From Pilosibacter fragilis (GTDB lineage: Bacteria > Bacillota > Clostridia > Lachnospirales > Lachnospiraceae), in contig NZ_JAVYJB010000010.1 of the NCBI RefSeq assembly GCF_032490495.1, positions 96,349 through 160,348 on the forward strand: a DNA stretch of 64,000 nucleotides, written 5' to 3'. Shown in pieces: positions 26,188 to 35,559 of this stretch (the first letter of the stretch is position 1; every line of letters starts with the position of its first letter). The position numbers were made by a program, and so were the translations under genes. A model generated the notes under the pieces. That model did no database searches, was not told the origin of the DNA, and saw only the letters and a list, made by a program, of their open reading frames with translations.

Positions 26188-26718
26188 TCAGTATTCTACT
26201 CCGCGTCGTGCCATGATTCCCTTGTCAAACGGATGCTTTCTCTTGCAGATCTCCGACACATAGTCCGCCGCCCCAAGCAACGACTCCGACGGGTTCCGCC
26301 CCGTAAGGACAATTTCCAGCCCATCCGGCTCGCCCTTTTTCGGCCGGTTTTCCAGAAAATCCAGGATGTCCTTTTCCGGTACCATCCCGTAGTTCACCGC
26401 CGCCATGATCTCGTCAAAGACCACGAGATCTGCAGTTTTCGCCAGCTCTGCCGCCTCCAAAAACAGATTTCTGTTATAATCCGCGCACTCTTTTTTCGTC
26501 TCCTCATCCATAGACCGGACAAAGCCAAAGTTCTTCCGGCACGGGATCAGTGTCACCTCCGGAAGTCTCTTTAAGATCTCCACTTCCCCGGAGTTATCTG
26601 TCTTTAAAAACCGCGCGATCACGACACGCCTACCGCTGCCCGCTGCCCGGACCGCAAGCCCTATCGCTGCGCTGGTCTTTCCTTTTCCGTCACCACAGTA
26701 AATATGGACAAGTCCCAT
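26188..26718 (-). CDS. cobO: Cob(I)alamin adenosyltransferase, CobO/BtuR type
   Basis: This enzyme adenosylates reduced corrinoids with ATP, to make adenosylcobalamin. It has 176 residues from the ATG at 26718, which has GGAGGAGACAA directly upstream; the longer frame adds eight residues. The P-loop GDGKGKTSA is at about 9-17, VFDEIMAAVNYG supplies the Walker B-like acid, and EIVLTGRNP is the conserved C-terminal motif. No other cobalamin genes are adjacent, so it probably serves salvage. The gene end abuts a family 2 repeat. Confidence 0.92.
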   Translation of the reverse strand: MGLVHIYCGDGKGKTSAAIGLAVRAAGSGRRVVIARFLKTDNSGEVEILKRLPEVTLIPCRKNFGFVRSMDEETKKECADYNRNLFLEAAELAKTADLVVFDEIMAAVNYGMVPEKDILDFLENRPKKGEPDGLEIVLTGRNPSESLLGAADYVSEICKRKHPFDKGIMARRGVEY

Positions 26719-26825
26719 TTGTCTCCTCCATTCTTCATGCATTCACAGCAGGAAAGAACTGTTCTCTGCTATGGTGCCTTTCCGGCGGCCTAAGCCGCAA
26801 TGACTCTGGCTCCTCTCTGAATCCT

Positions 26826-28796
26826 CTACAAACCTGCTTCCCCGATAAACCGCGAAACATCCGTCTTCCTGTGATACCGCTCCCGCACCGCCGCCACATG
26901 GAGCCGGTCCTTTGCTCGGGTCAGGGCCACATAAAACAGCCGCCGCTCTTCCTCGATATCCGCCGGGAGTCCCGCCTTGTGATGCGGAACGATCCCCTCA
27001 TCCACATCCACCACGAACACCACCGGATATTCCAGCCCCTTCGCGCTGTGCATCGTGGACAGTGTCACCCGGTCTCTCGCTTCCCTGGTCTCTTCGAGAT
27101 TCTGCTTTTTCAACTCTTCCTCGTACCGCACCGCATGTTCCTTCCAGGCCTCGAAGGTCTCAAACTCCGCCGCACTCTCCGCCAGCTTGTCCGCTGTCTC
27201 GAAAAGTTCCTCCGGTTTCATTCTCCGGAACTCCGCGTAGGACCTGAGATAATCGTCATATCCGATGACCTTGCGGATATAGTTCACCGCTGCCACAGGC
27301 TTCAGTCTCGACATGGTCCTGAGATCCGCCTCCAGGTCGCATATCCGGTCCTCCATCCAGGCCCTGTCCTGATAAAAGGACTTTAACCGGTCGAAGGACA
27401 CCGTCGGCGTATCAAAGGCGTCCCTGCTGAAATACCGGTTCGGACGGTTCATGATCCGGTAGAAATCCGACCGTTTTCTGCTGCCCGCCGCGATCTCCAT
27501 GTAGGCAAAGAGGTCCTTCGCGATCCAGTGACTATAGAGGTTTGGGATCACATCCCGGAGCTGAAAGGGAATATTGTACCCCATAAGCCGCTCCGCCATC
27601 AGCCCGGAATTTGCCCCTGTGCGGAACAACACCGCAATCTCGTTCCAGGCATACCCGGCGTCATGATACGCCCGGATGCTTTGTGCCACCGTGTCCATCT
27701 CATGTCCCGGATTGTCAAAGACCCTGAAATCCACCGGCCGCCCGGATCCCCGGAACGGCTCCAGTTTCTTCTCAAAGCGAACCTTATTGTGCCCGATGAG
27801 CTTCAGCGAAGTCTCCACGATCTCCTTTGTGGACCGGTAGTTTGTTCCAAGAAGAACTCTCTTCGTCCCCGGAAAATCCTTCTCAAATCCCAGCATGATC
27901 TCCGGCTTCGCCCCGCGGAACCGATAGATGGACTGGTCATCATCCCCGACGATAAAGAGGTTATTTTCCGGCAGCGCTAACATCCGCACCACCTGGTACT
28001 GCAAAAGATTGATGTCCTGGAATTCGTCCACCAGAATATACTTGAATTTTTTCTGCCAGGCAGCCAGGATGTCCTTCCGCTCCGTGAACAGCTCATGGCA
28101 CATGACGAGCATATCGTCGAAATCGATCTTTCCCGTCTGCTCCAGCATCTCATCGTACCCGTCATAGAGCTTCTTAAACCACTCTTCCGGGCAGTTCTGG
28201 GAATAGTAGTATTTTAAGTCAAGGCGCTCGCCCTTCACGTAGCTGATCTCGTTGATGATGGAGGAGATAAACTCCGCCTCGTCCTCCACCTCCATCCCGG
28301 ACTCATCGAGAAACTTTTTAAAATACTGCCGTTTTTCCTCCCCACTGATCACATTTCCGGCGGGAAAGCGGTACGCCCACTTTAAGATGTGGTAAAAGAC
28401 GGAATGGAAGGTTCCGAAACTCACACGGCTGCCCGCGGTTTCCAAAGAATTTCCGGTGCCCTGCGCGCGCTGCCTGGCCTCGGCTGCACTCTGTTGGCTT
28501 TTTTCCGGCCTGTGCAGACTCCATCCGTTTTTCGGCAGGTGATCATCCTTCTTCCCCGCCTTTCTCCGCTTTTCATCTTCCTCCCGCGCCAGTCTGAGAA
28601 ACCGCTCCTTCATCTCCGCGGCCGCCGCTTTCGTGAACGTAATGACAAGAATGCCGGAGGGGTCAACGCCCGCCTCCAGCAGTCTCTTAATTCTGTGTGT
28701 AATTACTGTCGTCTTTCCGGACCCCGGACCCGCTAAGACCATCATCGGTCCATCCCGGTGCTCCAAGGCCGTCATCTGTGCTTTATTAAAATCCAT
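26826..28796 (-). CDS. UvrD/PcrA-like ATP-dependent DNA helicase
   Basis: This is a 656-residue superfamily 1A helicase, somewhat shorter than PcrA (about 720-750) and lacking the C-terminal tail that contacts RNA polymerase in PcrA. Motif I is AGPGSGKTT (22-30), motif II DEFQD, motif III GDDDQSIYRFRGA, motif IV GTNYRST, and motif VI VALTRAKDRLHVA. An insertion of about 35 charged residues follows the motif Ia region. It may be a second PcrA-like enzyme rather than the housekeeping one. The start has only a weak ribosome site. Confidence 0.92.
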   Translation of the reverse strand: MDFNKAQMTALEHRDGPMMVLAGPGSGKTTVITHRIKRLLEAGVDPSGILVITFTKAAAAEMKERFLRLAREEDEKRRKAGKKDDHLPKNGWSLHRPEKSQQSAAEARQRAQGTGNSLETAGSRVSFGTFHSVFYHILKWAYRFPAGNVISGEEKRQYFKKFLDESGMEVEDEAEFISSIINEISYVKGERLDLKYYYSQNCPEEWFKKLYDGYDEMLEQTGKIDFDDMLVMCHELFTERKDILAAWQKKFKYILVDEFQDINLLQYQVVRMLALPENNLFIVGDDDQSIYRFRGAKPEIMLGFEKDFPGTKRVLLGTNYRSTKEIVETSLKLIGHNKVRFEKKLEPFRGSGRPVDFRVFDNPGHEMDTVAQSIRAYHDAGYAWNEIAVLFRTGANSGLMAERLMGYNIPFQLRDVIPNLYSHWIAKDLFAYMEIAAGSRKRSDFYRIMNRPNRYFSRDAFDTPTVSFDRLKSFYQDRAWMEDRICDLEADLRTMSRLKPVAAVNYIRKVIGYDDYLRSYAEFRRMKPEELFETADKLAESAAEFETFEAWKEHAVRYEEELKKQNLEETREARDRVTLSTMHSAKGLEYPVVFVVDVDEGIVPHHKAGLPADIEEERRLFYVALTRAKDRLHVAAVRERYHRKTDVSRFIGEAGL

Positions 28797-28903
28797 ATTT
28801 ATCCATTCCGGTCAGGTTTCTGTCTGTTTCTGCCCGGTCCGCCGCATGATCGTATTGCGGTTTTGCGACTGTTCAGTCATCTCACCGCTACGCGATTTGC
28901 AAA

Positions 28904-30361
28904 TTACTCAGCAGCCTCCAGCAGCTCAATTCCCTTCCTGATACGTGCCAGGGACTCCTCTTTTCCGATGATCTCCATGATCTCGGTAGCGCCTGCCGGT
29001 GTCATCTGTTTTCCAGATACTGCTGTGCGGATCGGCCACATAACGAAACCAGTCTTTACGCCCTTATCGGCAACATATTTGGACAGGGTCTCAAACAGAG
29101 CGTCGTTGCTGTAGATTTCCTGTGCCTCAAGGATCGGAAGAACCTCCTTTAATGTCTCTAAGGAGTTCTCCTTTGTTGTCTTCATCTTCTTATGAACATA
29201 CATGTCCGCGCTGTACTCCGGCATCTCCTCGAAGAAGTCGACCTGATCCGCGATATCGCACAGTGTCTCGATTCTCGTCTTCACCATTCCGGCAATCTTC
29301 TTTAAGTCTAACGGTTTCTTGATCGCAGCCTCAAGGTACGGCTTTGCAAGCTCGAAGAACTTCTCATCGTCCATCTTCTTGATGTACTCGCCGTTCATCC
29401 AGCGAAGCTTTGTCATATCGAAGACAGCCGGGGACTTGCTCATATTGTGGTAGTCGAACGCTTTTACAAGCTCCTCAAGAGTAAAGAACTCCTGGTTGTC
29501 TGTCGGGGACCATCCTAAGAGGGCAACGAAGTTTACGATCGCCTCTGTTAAAAAGCCCTGCTCGAGAAGATCCTCGAAGGAGGAATGTCCGCTTCTCTTG
29601 CTTAATTTCTTGTGCTCCTCGTTTGTGATGGTCGGGCAGTGTACATATACCGGAACTTTCCAGCCGAATGCATCGTAGAGACGGTTGTACTTCGGGGAGG
29701 AAGAAAGGTACTCGTTTCCGCGGACAACGTGTGTGATCTTCATCAGATGGTCATCCACAACGTTTGCGAAGTTGTAGGTTGGGTATCCGTCGGATTTGAT
29801 AAGAACCATATCGTCGAGCTCTGCGTTGTCTACCGTGATATCTCCGTAGATCTCATCGTGGAATGTTGTAGTTCCCTCTTTCGGGTTGTTCTGGCGGATA
29901 ACGAACGGCTTTCCTGACTTTAAGTTTGCCTCTACCTCTTCTTTGGTAAGATGCAGGCAGTGCTTATCGTATACCATGATCTCCTCACCGTTTACGGTCT
30001 TCTTTAATGAATTTAAGCGCTCCTGGGTACAGAAGCAGTAATATGCCTCACCTTTTTCTACAAGCTTTTTCGCGTACTCCATGTAGATTCCGGCTTTCTG
30101 ACGCTCACTCTGGACATACGGACCATAGCCGCCGTCCTTATCCGGACCCTCGTCATGGATCAGTCCGGTCTTTGCCAGTGTGCGGTAGATGATTCCCTCA
30201 GCACCCTCAACGTGGCGCTCCTGGTCTGTATCCTCAATACGGAGAATGAAATCTCCGCCTTCATGCTTTGCGATCAGGTATGTGTAAAGAGCTGTTCTTA
30301 AATTACCTACATGCATCCGGCCGGTCGGGCTCGGCGCAAATCTTGTTCTGATTTTTTCCAT
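28904..30361 (-). CDS. gltX: Glutamyl-tRNA synthetase
   Basis: This class I synthetase charges tRNA-Glu, and often tRNA-Gln for later amidation. It has 485 residues from the ATG at 30361, preceded by AGGAG 9-12 nt upstream; a longer frame of 31 extra residues is rejected. The HIGH motif is HVGN at about 17-20 in FAPSPTGRMHVGN, and the KMSKS motif is KLSKRSG. The tRNA-binding C-terminal domain is complete. mgtE lies 65 nt upstream on the same strand. Confidence 0.96.
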   Translation of the reverse strand: MEKIRTRFAPSPTGRMHVGNLRTALYTYLIAKHEGGDFILRIEDTDQERHVEGAEGIIYRTLAKTGLIHDEGPDKDGGYGPYVQSERQKAGIYMEYAKKLVEKGEAYYCFCTQERLNSLKKTVNGEEIMVYDKHCLHLTKEEVEANLKSGKPFVIRQNNPKEGTTTFHDEIYGDITVDNAELDDMVLIKSDGYPTYNFANVVDDHLMKITHVVRGNEYLSSSPKYNRLYDAFGWKVPVYVHCPTITNEEHKKLSKRSGHSSFEDLLEQGFLTEAIVNFVALLGWSPTDNQEFFTLEELVKAFDYHNMSKSPAVFDMTKLRWMNGEYIKKMDDEKFFELAKPYLEAAIKKPLDLKKIAGMVKTRIETLCDIADQVDFFEEMPEYSADMYVHKKMKTTKENSLETLKEVLPILEAQEIYSNDALFETLSKYVADKGVKTGFVMWPIRTAVSGKQMTPAGATEIMEIIGKEESLARIRKGIELLEAAE

Positions 30362-30426
30362 AATCCATATCTCCTGTTGATATATATTTATCCGCGGATA
30401 GTTCCGCAGACAGACATTCTTTTTTT

Positions 30427-31794
30427 CTATACCGTCATATCTAATAAATGACAAGCCAGATTAAAGTACACCATCAGACTCACCGCATCCACGATCGTCG
30501 TGATCATCGGTGACGCCATGATCGCCGGATCAAGCTTTAAGACCTTCGCCCCGATCGGCAGTGTGCATCCGATCGTCTTCGCAACGATAACCGTACAGAA
30601 CAGGCTGATCACGACGGTCACGCAGATCATCGTGTTGCCCGGATACTGGATCATCAGACGGATAAAGTTTACCACCGCCAGAACAAATCCAACGATCACG
30701 CCGACCCGTACTTCCTTCCACACGACCTTCAGGATATCCGAAGGCTCCACATCGCCGATAGCCATACCACGGATGATCATGGTGCTGCTCTGGCTTCCGG
30801 AGTTTCCGCCGGTATCCATAAGCATCGGGATAAAGCTTACAAGAAGCGGGATCGCCGCAAAGGCATTCTCATATTTTACGAGGATTCCGCCGGTGATCGT
30901 ACTGGAAAGCATTAAGATCAGAAGCCACGGGATCCTGTTTTTTGCCAATGTGAAGACGCCGGTCTTTAGATACGGCTTTTCACTCGGCAGCATCGCCGCC
31001 ATCTTCTCGAAGTCCTCGGTGGCCTCCTCTTCCATGACTTCCATGACATCGTCAACGGTGATGATCCCCACAAGGCGGTCCTCACTGTCAACTACCGGCA
31101 TGGAGAGCAGACCGTACTTGTTCATCGTGTCCGCCACCTGCTCCTGGTCATCGGTCGTCTGGGCTTTGATGACGTGGGTGTCCATAATATCGCCCACCAG
31201 GCGCTCATAGGGCTGAAGGAGAAGATCCTTCACCGTCACAACGCCGTCCAGCATTCGTTTTTCGTCCATCACATAGCAGGTGTAGATCGTCTCGGAATCC
31301 ACCGCGTGATGACGGATATAGGCGAAACACTGTTCCACCGTCATAGTCTTCTTTAATCCGACGTACTCAGCCGTCATGATACTTCCGGCTGTGTTTTCCG
31401 GATAGTTTAAGAACTGGTTGATCAGCTTTCTCGTCTCCGGCTTCGTGTTCTGAAGGACACGGCGGACCACCGTTGCCGGAAGTTCCTCCACCAGGTCTAC
31501 GGCATCATCCACATAAAGCTCTTCCACGATCTCGGAAAGCTCTTTATCGGTGATGCTGTTGATAATGTGACTCTGCTTGTCCACCGGAAGCTCGGCAAAC
31601 ACTTCGGTCGCCAGCGCCTTCGGCAGCATCCGGAACACGATGACCGTACGCTCGGAATCCAGTTCTTCGATGAACGACGCGATATCCACCTCGTTCAGTT
31701 CCACAAGCTCTTCCTTTAACAGGCGGTACTTTTTCTCCTTCGCCAGATCCAGAAGATGCTCCATGTCAAATGTCTCATTTCCATCATTCGGCAT
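30427..31794 (-). CDS. mgtE: Magnesium transporter MgtE
   Basis: MgtE is a Mg2+ channel gated by cytoplasmic Mg2+. From the ATG at 31794 (GGGGGA 7 nt upstream) it has 455 residues: an N-terminal superhelical domain, two CBS domains (about 135-255, including the DRLVGIITVDDVMEVM segment), a connecting helix and five membrane helices. The pore motif PMLMDTGGNSGSQSST is intact. No M-box riboswitch could be recognised in the 500-nt upstream spacer. Confidence 0.95.
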   Translation of the reverse strand: MPNDGNETFDMEHLLDLAKEKKYRLLKEELVELNEVDIASFIEELDSERTVIVFRMLPKALATEVFAELPVDKQSHIINSITDKELSEIVEELYVDDAVDLVEELPATVVRRVLQNTKPETRKLINQFLNYPENTAGSIMTAEYVGLKKTMTVEQCFAYIRHHAVDSETIYTCYVMDEKRMLDGVVTVKDLLLQPYERLVGDIMDTHVIKAQTTDDQEQVADTMNKYGLLSMPVVDSEDRLVGIITVDDVMEVMEEEATEDFEKMAAMLPSEKPYLKTGVFTLAKNRIPWLLILMLSSTITGGILVKYENAFAAIPLLVSFIPMLMDTGGNSGSQSSTMIIRGMAIGDVEPSDILKVVWKEVRVGVIVGFVLAVVNFIRLMIQYPGNTMICVTVVISLFCTVIVAKTIGCTLPIGAKVLKLDPAIMASPMITTIVDAVSLMVYFNLACHLLDMTV

Positions 31795-32253
31795 TTTCTT
31801 TTCCCCCATAATCAGTTGTTTTCACTCAGCATTTTGCTGATCTTTTCACGCGATTATGGAAGCAAAGACACCTGCAGCCGCCGCATTTCCCCTGCGCCGG
31901 TCCACAAGCTCCTGTACAGTTAAATTCGGCAATACACATAACAGATCGTCCCTGTCATGCCTATTGCCACTGGTTCAGGGTGTGCGTCTGCTTCCATCGT
32001 ATGACTTCGACCTTCCATTATGTGTTCACTTCCTTTCTCTGTGCTTTCCATTATAAGAAAATTTTACCCAATTGGCAACCGGTTACGCAATTTTTCGTGA
32101 AGAAGATGAATTTTCAGTTCAGAAAATTCCTACCCGTGAACAATGACAAAAAGCTGCCAGAATATGGGCTGGCAGCGTTCATGAACACAGTGTTATTAGT
32201 TTGTTACTATTACGTTACTGGTTGTGCGTATTTTACAGCGTTTTATGGAACGA
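31795..32253. other. Spacer upstream of mgtE, no gene recognised
   Basis: About 460 bp. It holds a family 2 repeat fragment (32107-32145) and two short overlapping minus-strand frames: a 32-codon frame after AAAGGAAG, and a 28-codon frame ending at 31846 with protein-like composition. Neither has a convincing combination of start and ribosome site. No riboswitch was recognised. Confidence 0.5.
32107..32145. repeat. Family 2 repeat fragment, copy c
   Basis: Only the right end remains: GAATTTTCAGTTCAGAAAATTCCTACCCGTGAACAATGAC, the terminal hairpin plus decayed end sequence. Confidence 0.65.
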
Positions 32254-32286
32254 AAACCCCAGGAAACATAAGGTTTCCTGGGGTTA
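32254..32286 (-). terminator. efp terminator
   Basis: AACCCCAGGAAACC-TTAT-GTTTCCTGGGGTT followed by TTCG/T-rich sequence on the minus strand, 15 nt after the efp stop. The stem is 12-13 bp and nearly perfect. Confidence 0.85.
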
Positions 32287-32300
32287 TAATACTGCGTGGA

Positions 32301-32858
32301 TTAAGCTCTGGAAAGGTACTCACCAGTACGTGTATCGATCTTAACGCGGTCACCCTGGTTAACGAATAACGGAACGTTGATCTGAGCGCCTGTCTCAAGA
32401 GTAGCCGGCTTTGTTGCGCCTGTAGCTGTATCGCCCTTGAAGCCCGGCTCTGTATCTGTGATCTCGAGCTCTACGAATAACGGAGCCTCAACAGAGAATA
32501 CCTTGCCGTTGTAGGAGCAGACTTTCACAGTCTCGTTCTCTTTTACAAACTTTAATGCATCGCCAACAACGTCAGAGGATAATGCGATCTGCTCGTATGT
32601 GTTAACATCCATGAAGTTGTAAAGGTCACCATCTGCATACAGATACTGCATATCTACGCGGTCGATTCTTGCTGCCGGGAATTTCTCGGTCGGACGGAAG
32701 GTTCTCTCAACTACACCGCCGTTGATAACGTTTTTTAATTTTGTTCTAACGAAAGCAGCACCCTTACCCGGTTTTACGTGCTGGAACTCTAAGATCTGAA
32801 CAACCTGTCCATCGATTTCAAGTGTAACGCCATTTCTGAAATCACCTGCTGATACCAT
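32301..32858 (-). CDS. efp: Translation elongation factor P
   Basis: EF-P relieves ribosome stalling at polyproline stretches. It is 185 residues, with the three beta-barrel domains complete. The modified tip residue is Lys32 in VKPGKGAAF. No EpmA or YmfI-type modification gene is adjacent. The EF-P signature near the C-terminus (VPLFVNQGDRVKIDTRTGEY) is present. An excellent promoter-like region lies upstream and a terminator directly follows, so the gene is monocistronic. Confidence 0.97.
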   Translation of the reverse strand: MVSAGDFRNGVTLEIDGQVVQILEFQHVKPGKGAAFVRTKLKNVINGGVVERTFRPTEKFPAARIDRVDMQYLYADGDLYNFMDVNTYEQIALSSDVVGDALKFVKENETVKVCSYNGKVFSVEAPLFVELEITDTEPGFKGDTATGATKPATLETGAQINVPLFVNQGDRVKIDTRTGEYLSRA

Positions 32859-32921
32859 AAATGATAATCCTCCTTAAAACTGTTTCCAATTATTTCATTT
32901 CAAATTTCACGCTTATCGCTG

Positions 32922-32960
32922 ATTCTATCCTATTCTATACTATTCTCCAACGGTTTTCAA
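32922..32960 (-). promoter_or_regulatory. Candidate efp promoter(s)
   Basis: Two overlapping possibilities on the minus strand: TTGGAG, 17 bp, TAGAAT; and TTGAAA, 15 bp, TATAGA. The sequence TATAGAATAGGATAGAAT makes the exact -10 uncertain. Confidence 0.4.
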
Positions 32961-33494
32961 CTATTTTTTGCAAAAATCCCCGGCTGTCCGCCCCGTTTTT
33001 TTCAATCGTTTCCTGTAAAACATGAGAACTACCGCCTCGAGATACCGTTTCAGGACAATCTGGATCTCTTCTTTTGGATTGATGGGCTTTACAAGGATCG
33101 AATAGAGGCCTGTCCTGTTTGCGCCCCAGACGTCCGTAAACAGCTGGTCGCCGACAAAAAAAGTGGTATCACGGTCCGTTTTCATCCGCTCCATAGCCCG
33201 CTCGTAGCCTTTTCTCGACGGTTTCCCACCCTTAAAAATATAGGGACTTCCCACCTTGTCCGCAAAAGGTGATACACGCGGCTCCTTATTATTGGAAAGG
33301 ATGCAGGTGGAAAAGCCGATGGCGCGGAGCCGCTCAAAGAGCTCGATCGCCTGCTTGTCCGCCGGTGCCCCGTGGGGAACCAGGGTATTGTCCACATCGA
33401 AGATGATTCCCCGGTATCCTCTCTCATAAAGTTTCTCGTACGGGATCTCGTATGCGCTGTCCACATAGTTCCCCGGATAGAATGTTTCAAACAT
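32961..33494 (-). CDS. YqeG family HAD-type phosphatase
   Basis: This is a 177-residue HAD superfamily IIIA phosphatase. Motif I is FDVDNTLVP with the nucleophile Asp33 and Asp35; motif II is the CILSNNKE segment; motif III/IV includes VGDQLFTDVWGANR. YqeG proteins occur in most Firmicutes; some act as phosphatidylglycerophosphate phosphatases, which is a family possibility only. It lies between nrdR and efp on the same strand. Confidence 0.88.
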   Translation of the reverse strand: MFETFYPGNYVDSAYEIPYEKLYERGYRGIIFDVDNTLVPHGAPADKQAIELFERLRAIGFSTCILSNNKEPRVSPFADKVGSPYIFKGGKPSRKGYERAMERMKTDRDTTFFVGDQLFTDVWGANRTGLYSILVKPINPKEEIQIVLKRYLEAVVLMFYRKRLKKTGRTAGDFCKK

Positions 33495-33611
33495 AATATT
33501 ACCCTTAATTCAGCACTTCAGCCATACCTGCTCCTGTTTTTATCCGGGTGAACAACGTCATTCATTGACCCTTTTGCAGACCGGTACACAGCCAAACCGC
33601 CTCTTTTGCTG

Positions 33612-34067
33612 TTATTTATTATTTAAGAACTTAGCCAATTCATCCATAAACGCGTTCACATCCTTAAATTCCCTGTAGACAGACGCGAAACGGACGTATG
33701 CAACCTCGTCCACCATCTTGAGTTTTTTCATGACAAGCTCGCCGATGGTCACGGACGGGATCTCACGCTCTTCCATGCTGAAGATCTGCTTCTCGATCTC
33801 GTCGATCATCTTCGTGATCTGGTCCGGGGAGACCGGACGCTTATGACATGACAAAAGGATTCCGTTTTCGATCTTCGCACGATTGTACGGTTCTCTGGAA
33901 TCATCTTTCTTGATGATCATAAGCGGCAGTGTCTCTAATTTCTCATATGTCGTAAAGCGCTTTCCGCACTCCTCGCACTGACGTCGGCGTCTGATCGAGC
34001 TGTTATCATCAGCCGGACGCGAGTCGATGACCTTTGTATCCTGGGCACCACAAAACGGACATTTCAT
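33612..34067 (-). CDS. nrdR: Ribonucleotide reductase repressor NrdR
   Basis: NrdR is a 151-residue repressor that senses ATP/dATP through an ATP-cone and binds NrdR boxes upstream of ribonucleotide reductase genes. The N-terminal zinc ribbon has Cys3, Cys6, Cys31 and Cys34; RRRRQCEECGKRF is the DNA-binding part; the ATP-cone spans about 49-139. No nrd gene is in the window. Confidence 0.97.
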   Translation of the reverse strand: MKCPFCGAQDTKVIDSRPADDNSSIRRRRQCEECGKRFTTYEKLETLPLMIIKKDDSREPYNRAKIENGILLSCHKRPVSPDQITKMIDEIEKQIFSMEEREIPSVTIGELVMKKLKMVDEVAYVRFASVYREFKDVNAFMDELAKFLNNK

Positions 34068-34204
34068 GGGACTTCCTCCTTTGCTGCCGACCGTACTATT
34101 TTTCCGCTCACGGCCGCATTTTTATACCATATCTTATCACACTATCCTCTGGTTCCGCAAGTCTTTTGCTCTTTATCCGTAATTCCGATCTCCTGGCTTT
34201 TTCC

Positions 34205-35260
34205 TTACACGCCTTGAATAACTGTCTGTATAAAGCTCTCCCTCGCCTCCTGCTGCGCCTCCAGCTTTCTGATCTTCTCCGTACTCTTCGCGGGCACCCA
34301 TGCCTTATTGGCGTTGTAATAAAAATTGATCTGTTTCCAATACTTTTCCGGATATAAAAACAGGTAATAAAGCACCTGCCGCTCCACTTCCGAGACCGGC
34401 AGCACCCGTTCGTAGGACTCCATGACCTGCCGTCCCAGCCGCTCATTCCAGTCATGCTTTTCCATAATCTTCCTGAGGAAATAATACAGGTCCTCCATCT
34501 GGACACCCAGGTGCATCTGGTTGAACTCCGTCACCGCCGTGTATCCGTTTCCGATCAGGATATGGTGGTAATCCGGCTCCCCATGGCAGACCGCGTACCC
34601 ATCTGCGATCTCTTTTCCGTGAATCTCATACAGCCTTTCCATGCCCCGCTCTGCTTCCACGGCCTGGGCCGCGAAAATTTCAAAATTTCCGATCACTCGG
34701 AGCTCAAATTCATTTTTCTTCCGCTTTCCGCGGATAAATGTCCTCGCCTTCTTTAACTCCCGGTTATGGCGGCGCATGGCCTCAAAGAGCGGCAGTGAGA
34801 TCATGGATCTCATATTCCACGTTTCCTGCCGTTTGATCATGCGGAACTGCCGATGCAGAAGCGCCAATGCCCGCACCGCCGACAATACCTCTCTTTCATC
34901 CTTCAGGTCACATTCCCGGTCCGCGAACCATTCCTTCACGATATATCTGGTCCCATCCTCCGCCGTCGACAACAGCTCCCCCTCAGAATTTCTCACATAT
35001 TGGTCCGCCTTCAGAGTCTCCATTCCATCTAAAGACTGCAAAACCGCCTCCTCAAACTCCAGGCGGTTCACACTTCCACGATATTCCTTTAAAAGCCGCA
35101 GTCCCAGATCCGTCTCAAGGATCCAGGATCCTCGTCCTCTCCGCAGCACATCCACCCGAAATCCGTACGTCTTCTCCGCCTCTTCCTTCCAGTCGATCAC
35201 GATTCTATCCCCCCATATCCTGCTCTGACCTTTTCCATCGACAACAATTCCGGCCCTCAT
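34205..35260 (-). CDS. CotS-like spore coat kinase homologue
   Basis: This protein has the aminoglycoside-phosphotransferase fold seen in the CotS/CotI/YutH spore-coat family. The N-terminal lobe holds GSWILETDLGLRLLKEY; the C-terminal lobe holds the catalytic loop CHGEPDYHHIL. In active kinases of this fold the motif is HGD; here Glu228 (numbered from the start chosen) replaces the Asp. The start is uncertain: ATG at 35260 gives 351 residues and fits the family, while a longer frame to 35428 runs through low-quality sequence. It probably belongs to the sporulation set, by family. Confidence 0.7.
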   Translation of the reverse strand: MRAGIVVDGKGQSRIWGDRIVIDWKEEAEKTYGFRVDVLRRGRGSWILETDLGLRLLKEYRGSVNRLEFEEAVLQSLDGMETLKADQYVRNSEGELLSTAEDGTRYIVKEWFADRECDLKDEREVLSAVRALALLHRQFRMIKRQETWNMRSMISLPLFEAMRRHNRELKKARTFIRGKRKKNEFELRVIGNFEIFAAQAVEAERGMERLYEIHGKEIADGYAVCHGEPDYHHILIGNGYTAVTEFNQMHLGVQMEDLYYFLRKIMEKHDWNERLGRQVMESYERVLPVSEVERQVLYYLFLYPEKYWKQINFYYNANKAWVPAKSTEKIRKLEAQQEARESFIQTVIQGV

Positions 35261-35439
35261 CCTGCTGCCGGAATTTCCTTCTGCACAAGATATGAAATGA
35301 AAGGAGGGATTATTCCCCTGTTTCCAGAATACGGCCTGTACGTTTTTTCCTGCTTTCTGGCTGCCCGTCGTTAAATAAAAAAATGTGCCTTGGCACATTT
35401 TCGCGCCTCGCGCGGCCGCTTGCGACAACCTACATTTTC

Positions 35440-35517
35440 GCGCGAGTGCGCATCATCGACACGTTAGTGCCTTTTATGTAATAGGGAATTCCTTGGAATT
35501 TCCTATTGCACCAAAAA
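35440..35517. repeat. Dispersed palindromic repeat, family 3, copy 2
   Basis: Nearly the same head as copy 1 (CGCGCGAGTGCGCATCATC), then the hairpin TTTTATGTAATAGGGAATTCC-TT-GGAATTTCCTATTGCACCAAAA. It lies next to the cca terminator. An extra hairpin AAAATGTGCCTTGGCACATTTT stands just to its left (35377-35401). Confidence 0.85.
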
Positions 35518-35548
35518 AGACACCTGCAAAATTCTCTGCAGATGTCCC
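35513..35548 (-). terminator. cca terminator
   Basis: Minus strand: GACATCTGCAGAGAATTTTGCAGGTGTC followed by TTTTTT, 12 nt after the cca stop. Confidence 0.8.
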
Positions 35549-35559
35549 TACTGACATTT

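Noticed and set aside
26826..28796. Calling the helicase gene pcrA
   Set aside because: It is shorter than PcrA and lacks the usual C-terminal tail; without a genome-wide view it may be a paralogue.
31846..31932. 28-codon minus-strand frame (LPNLTVQELVDRRRG...) upstream of mgtE
   Set aside because: Composition looks protein-like, but the only start is TTG without a ribosome site and the upstream frame is closed by a stop. It may be a decayed small gene; not supported enough to annotate.
31810..32100. M-box magnesium riboswitch before mgtE
   Set aside because: Looked for because mgtE is often so controlled; none of the conserved M-box segments could be found.
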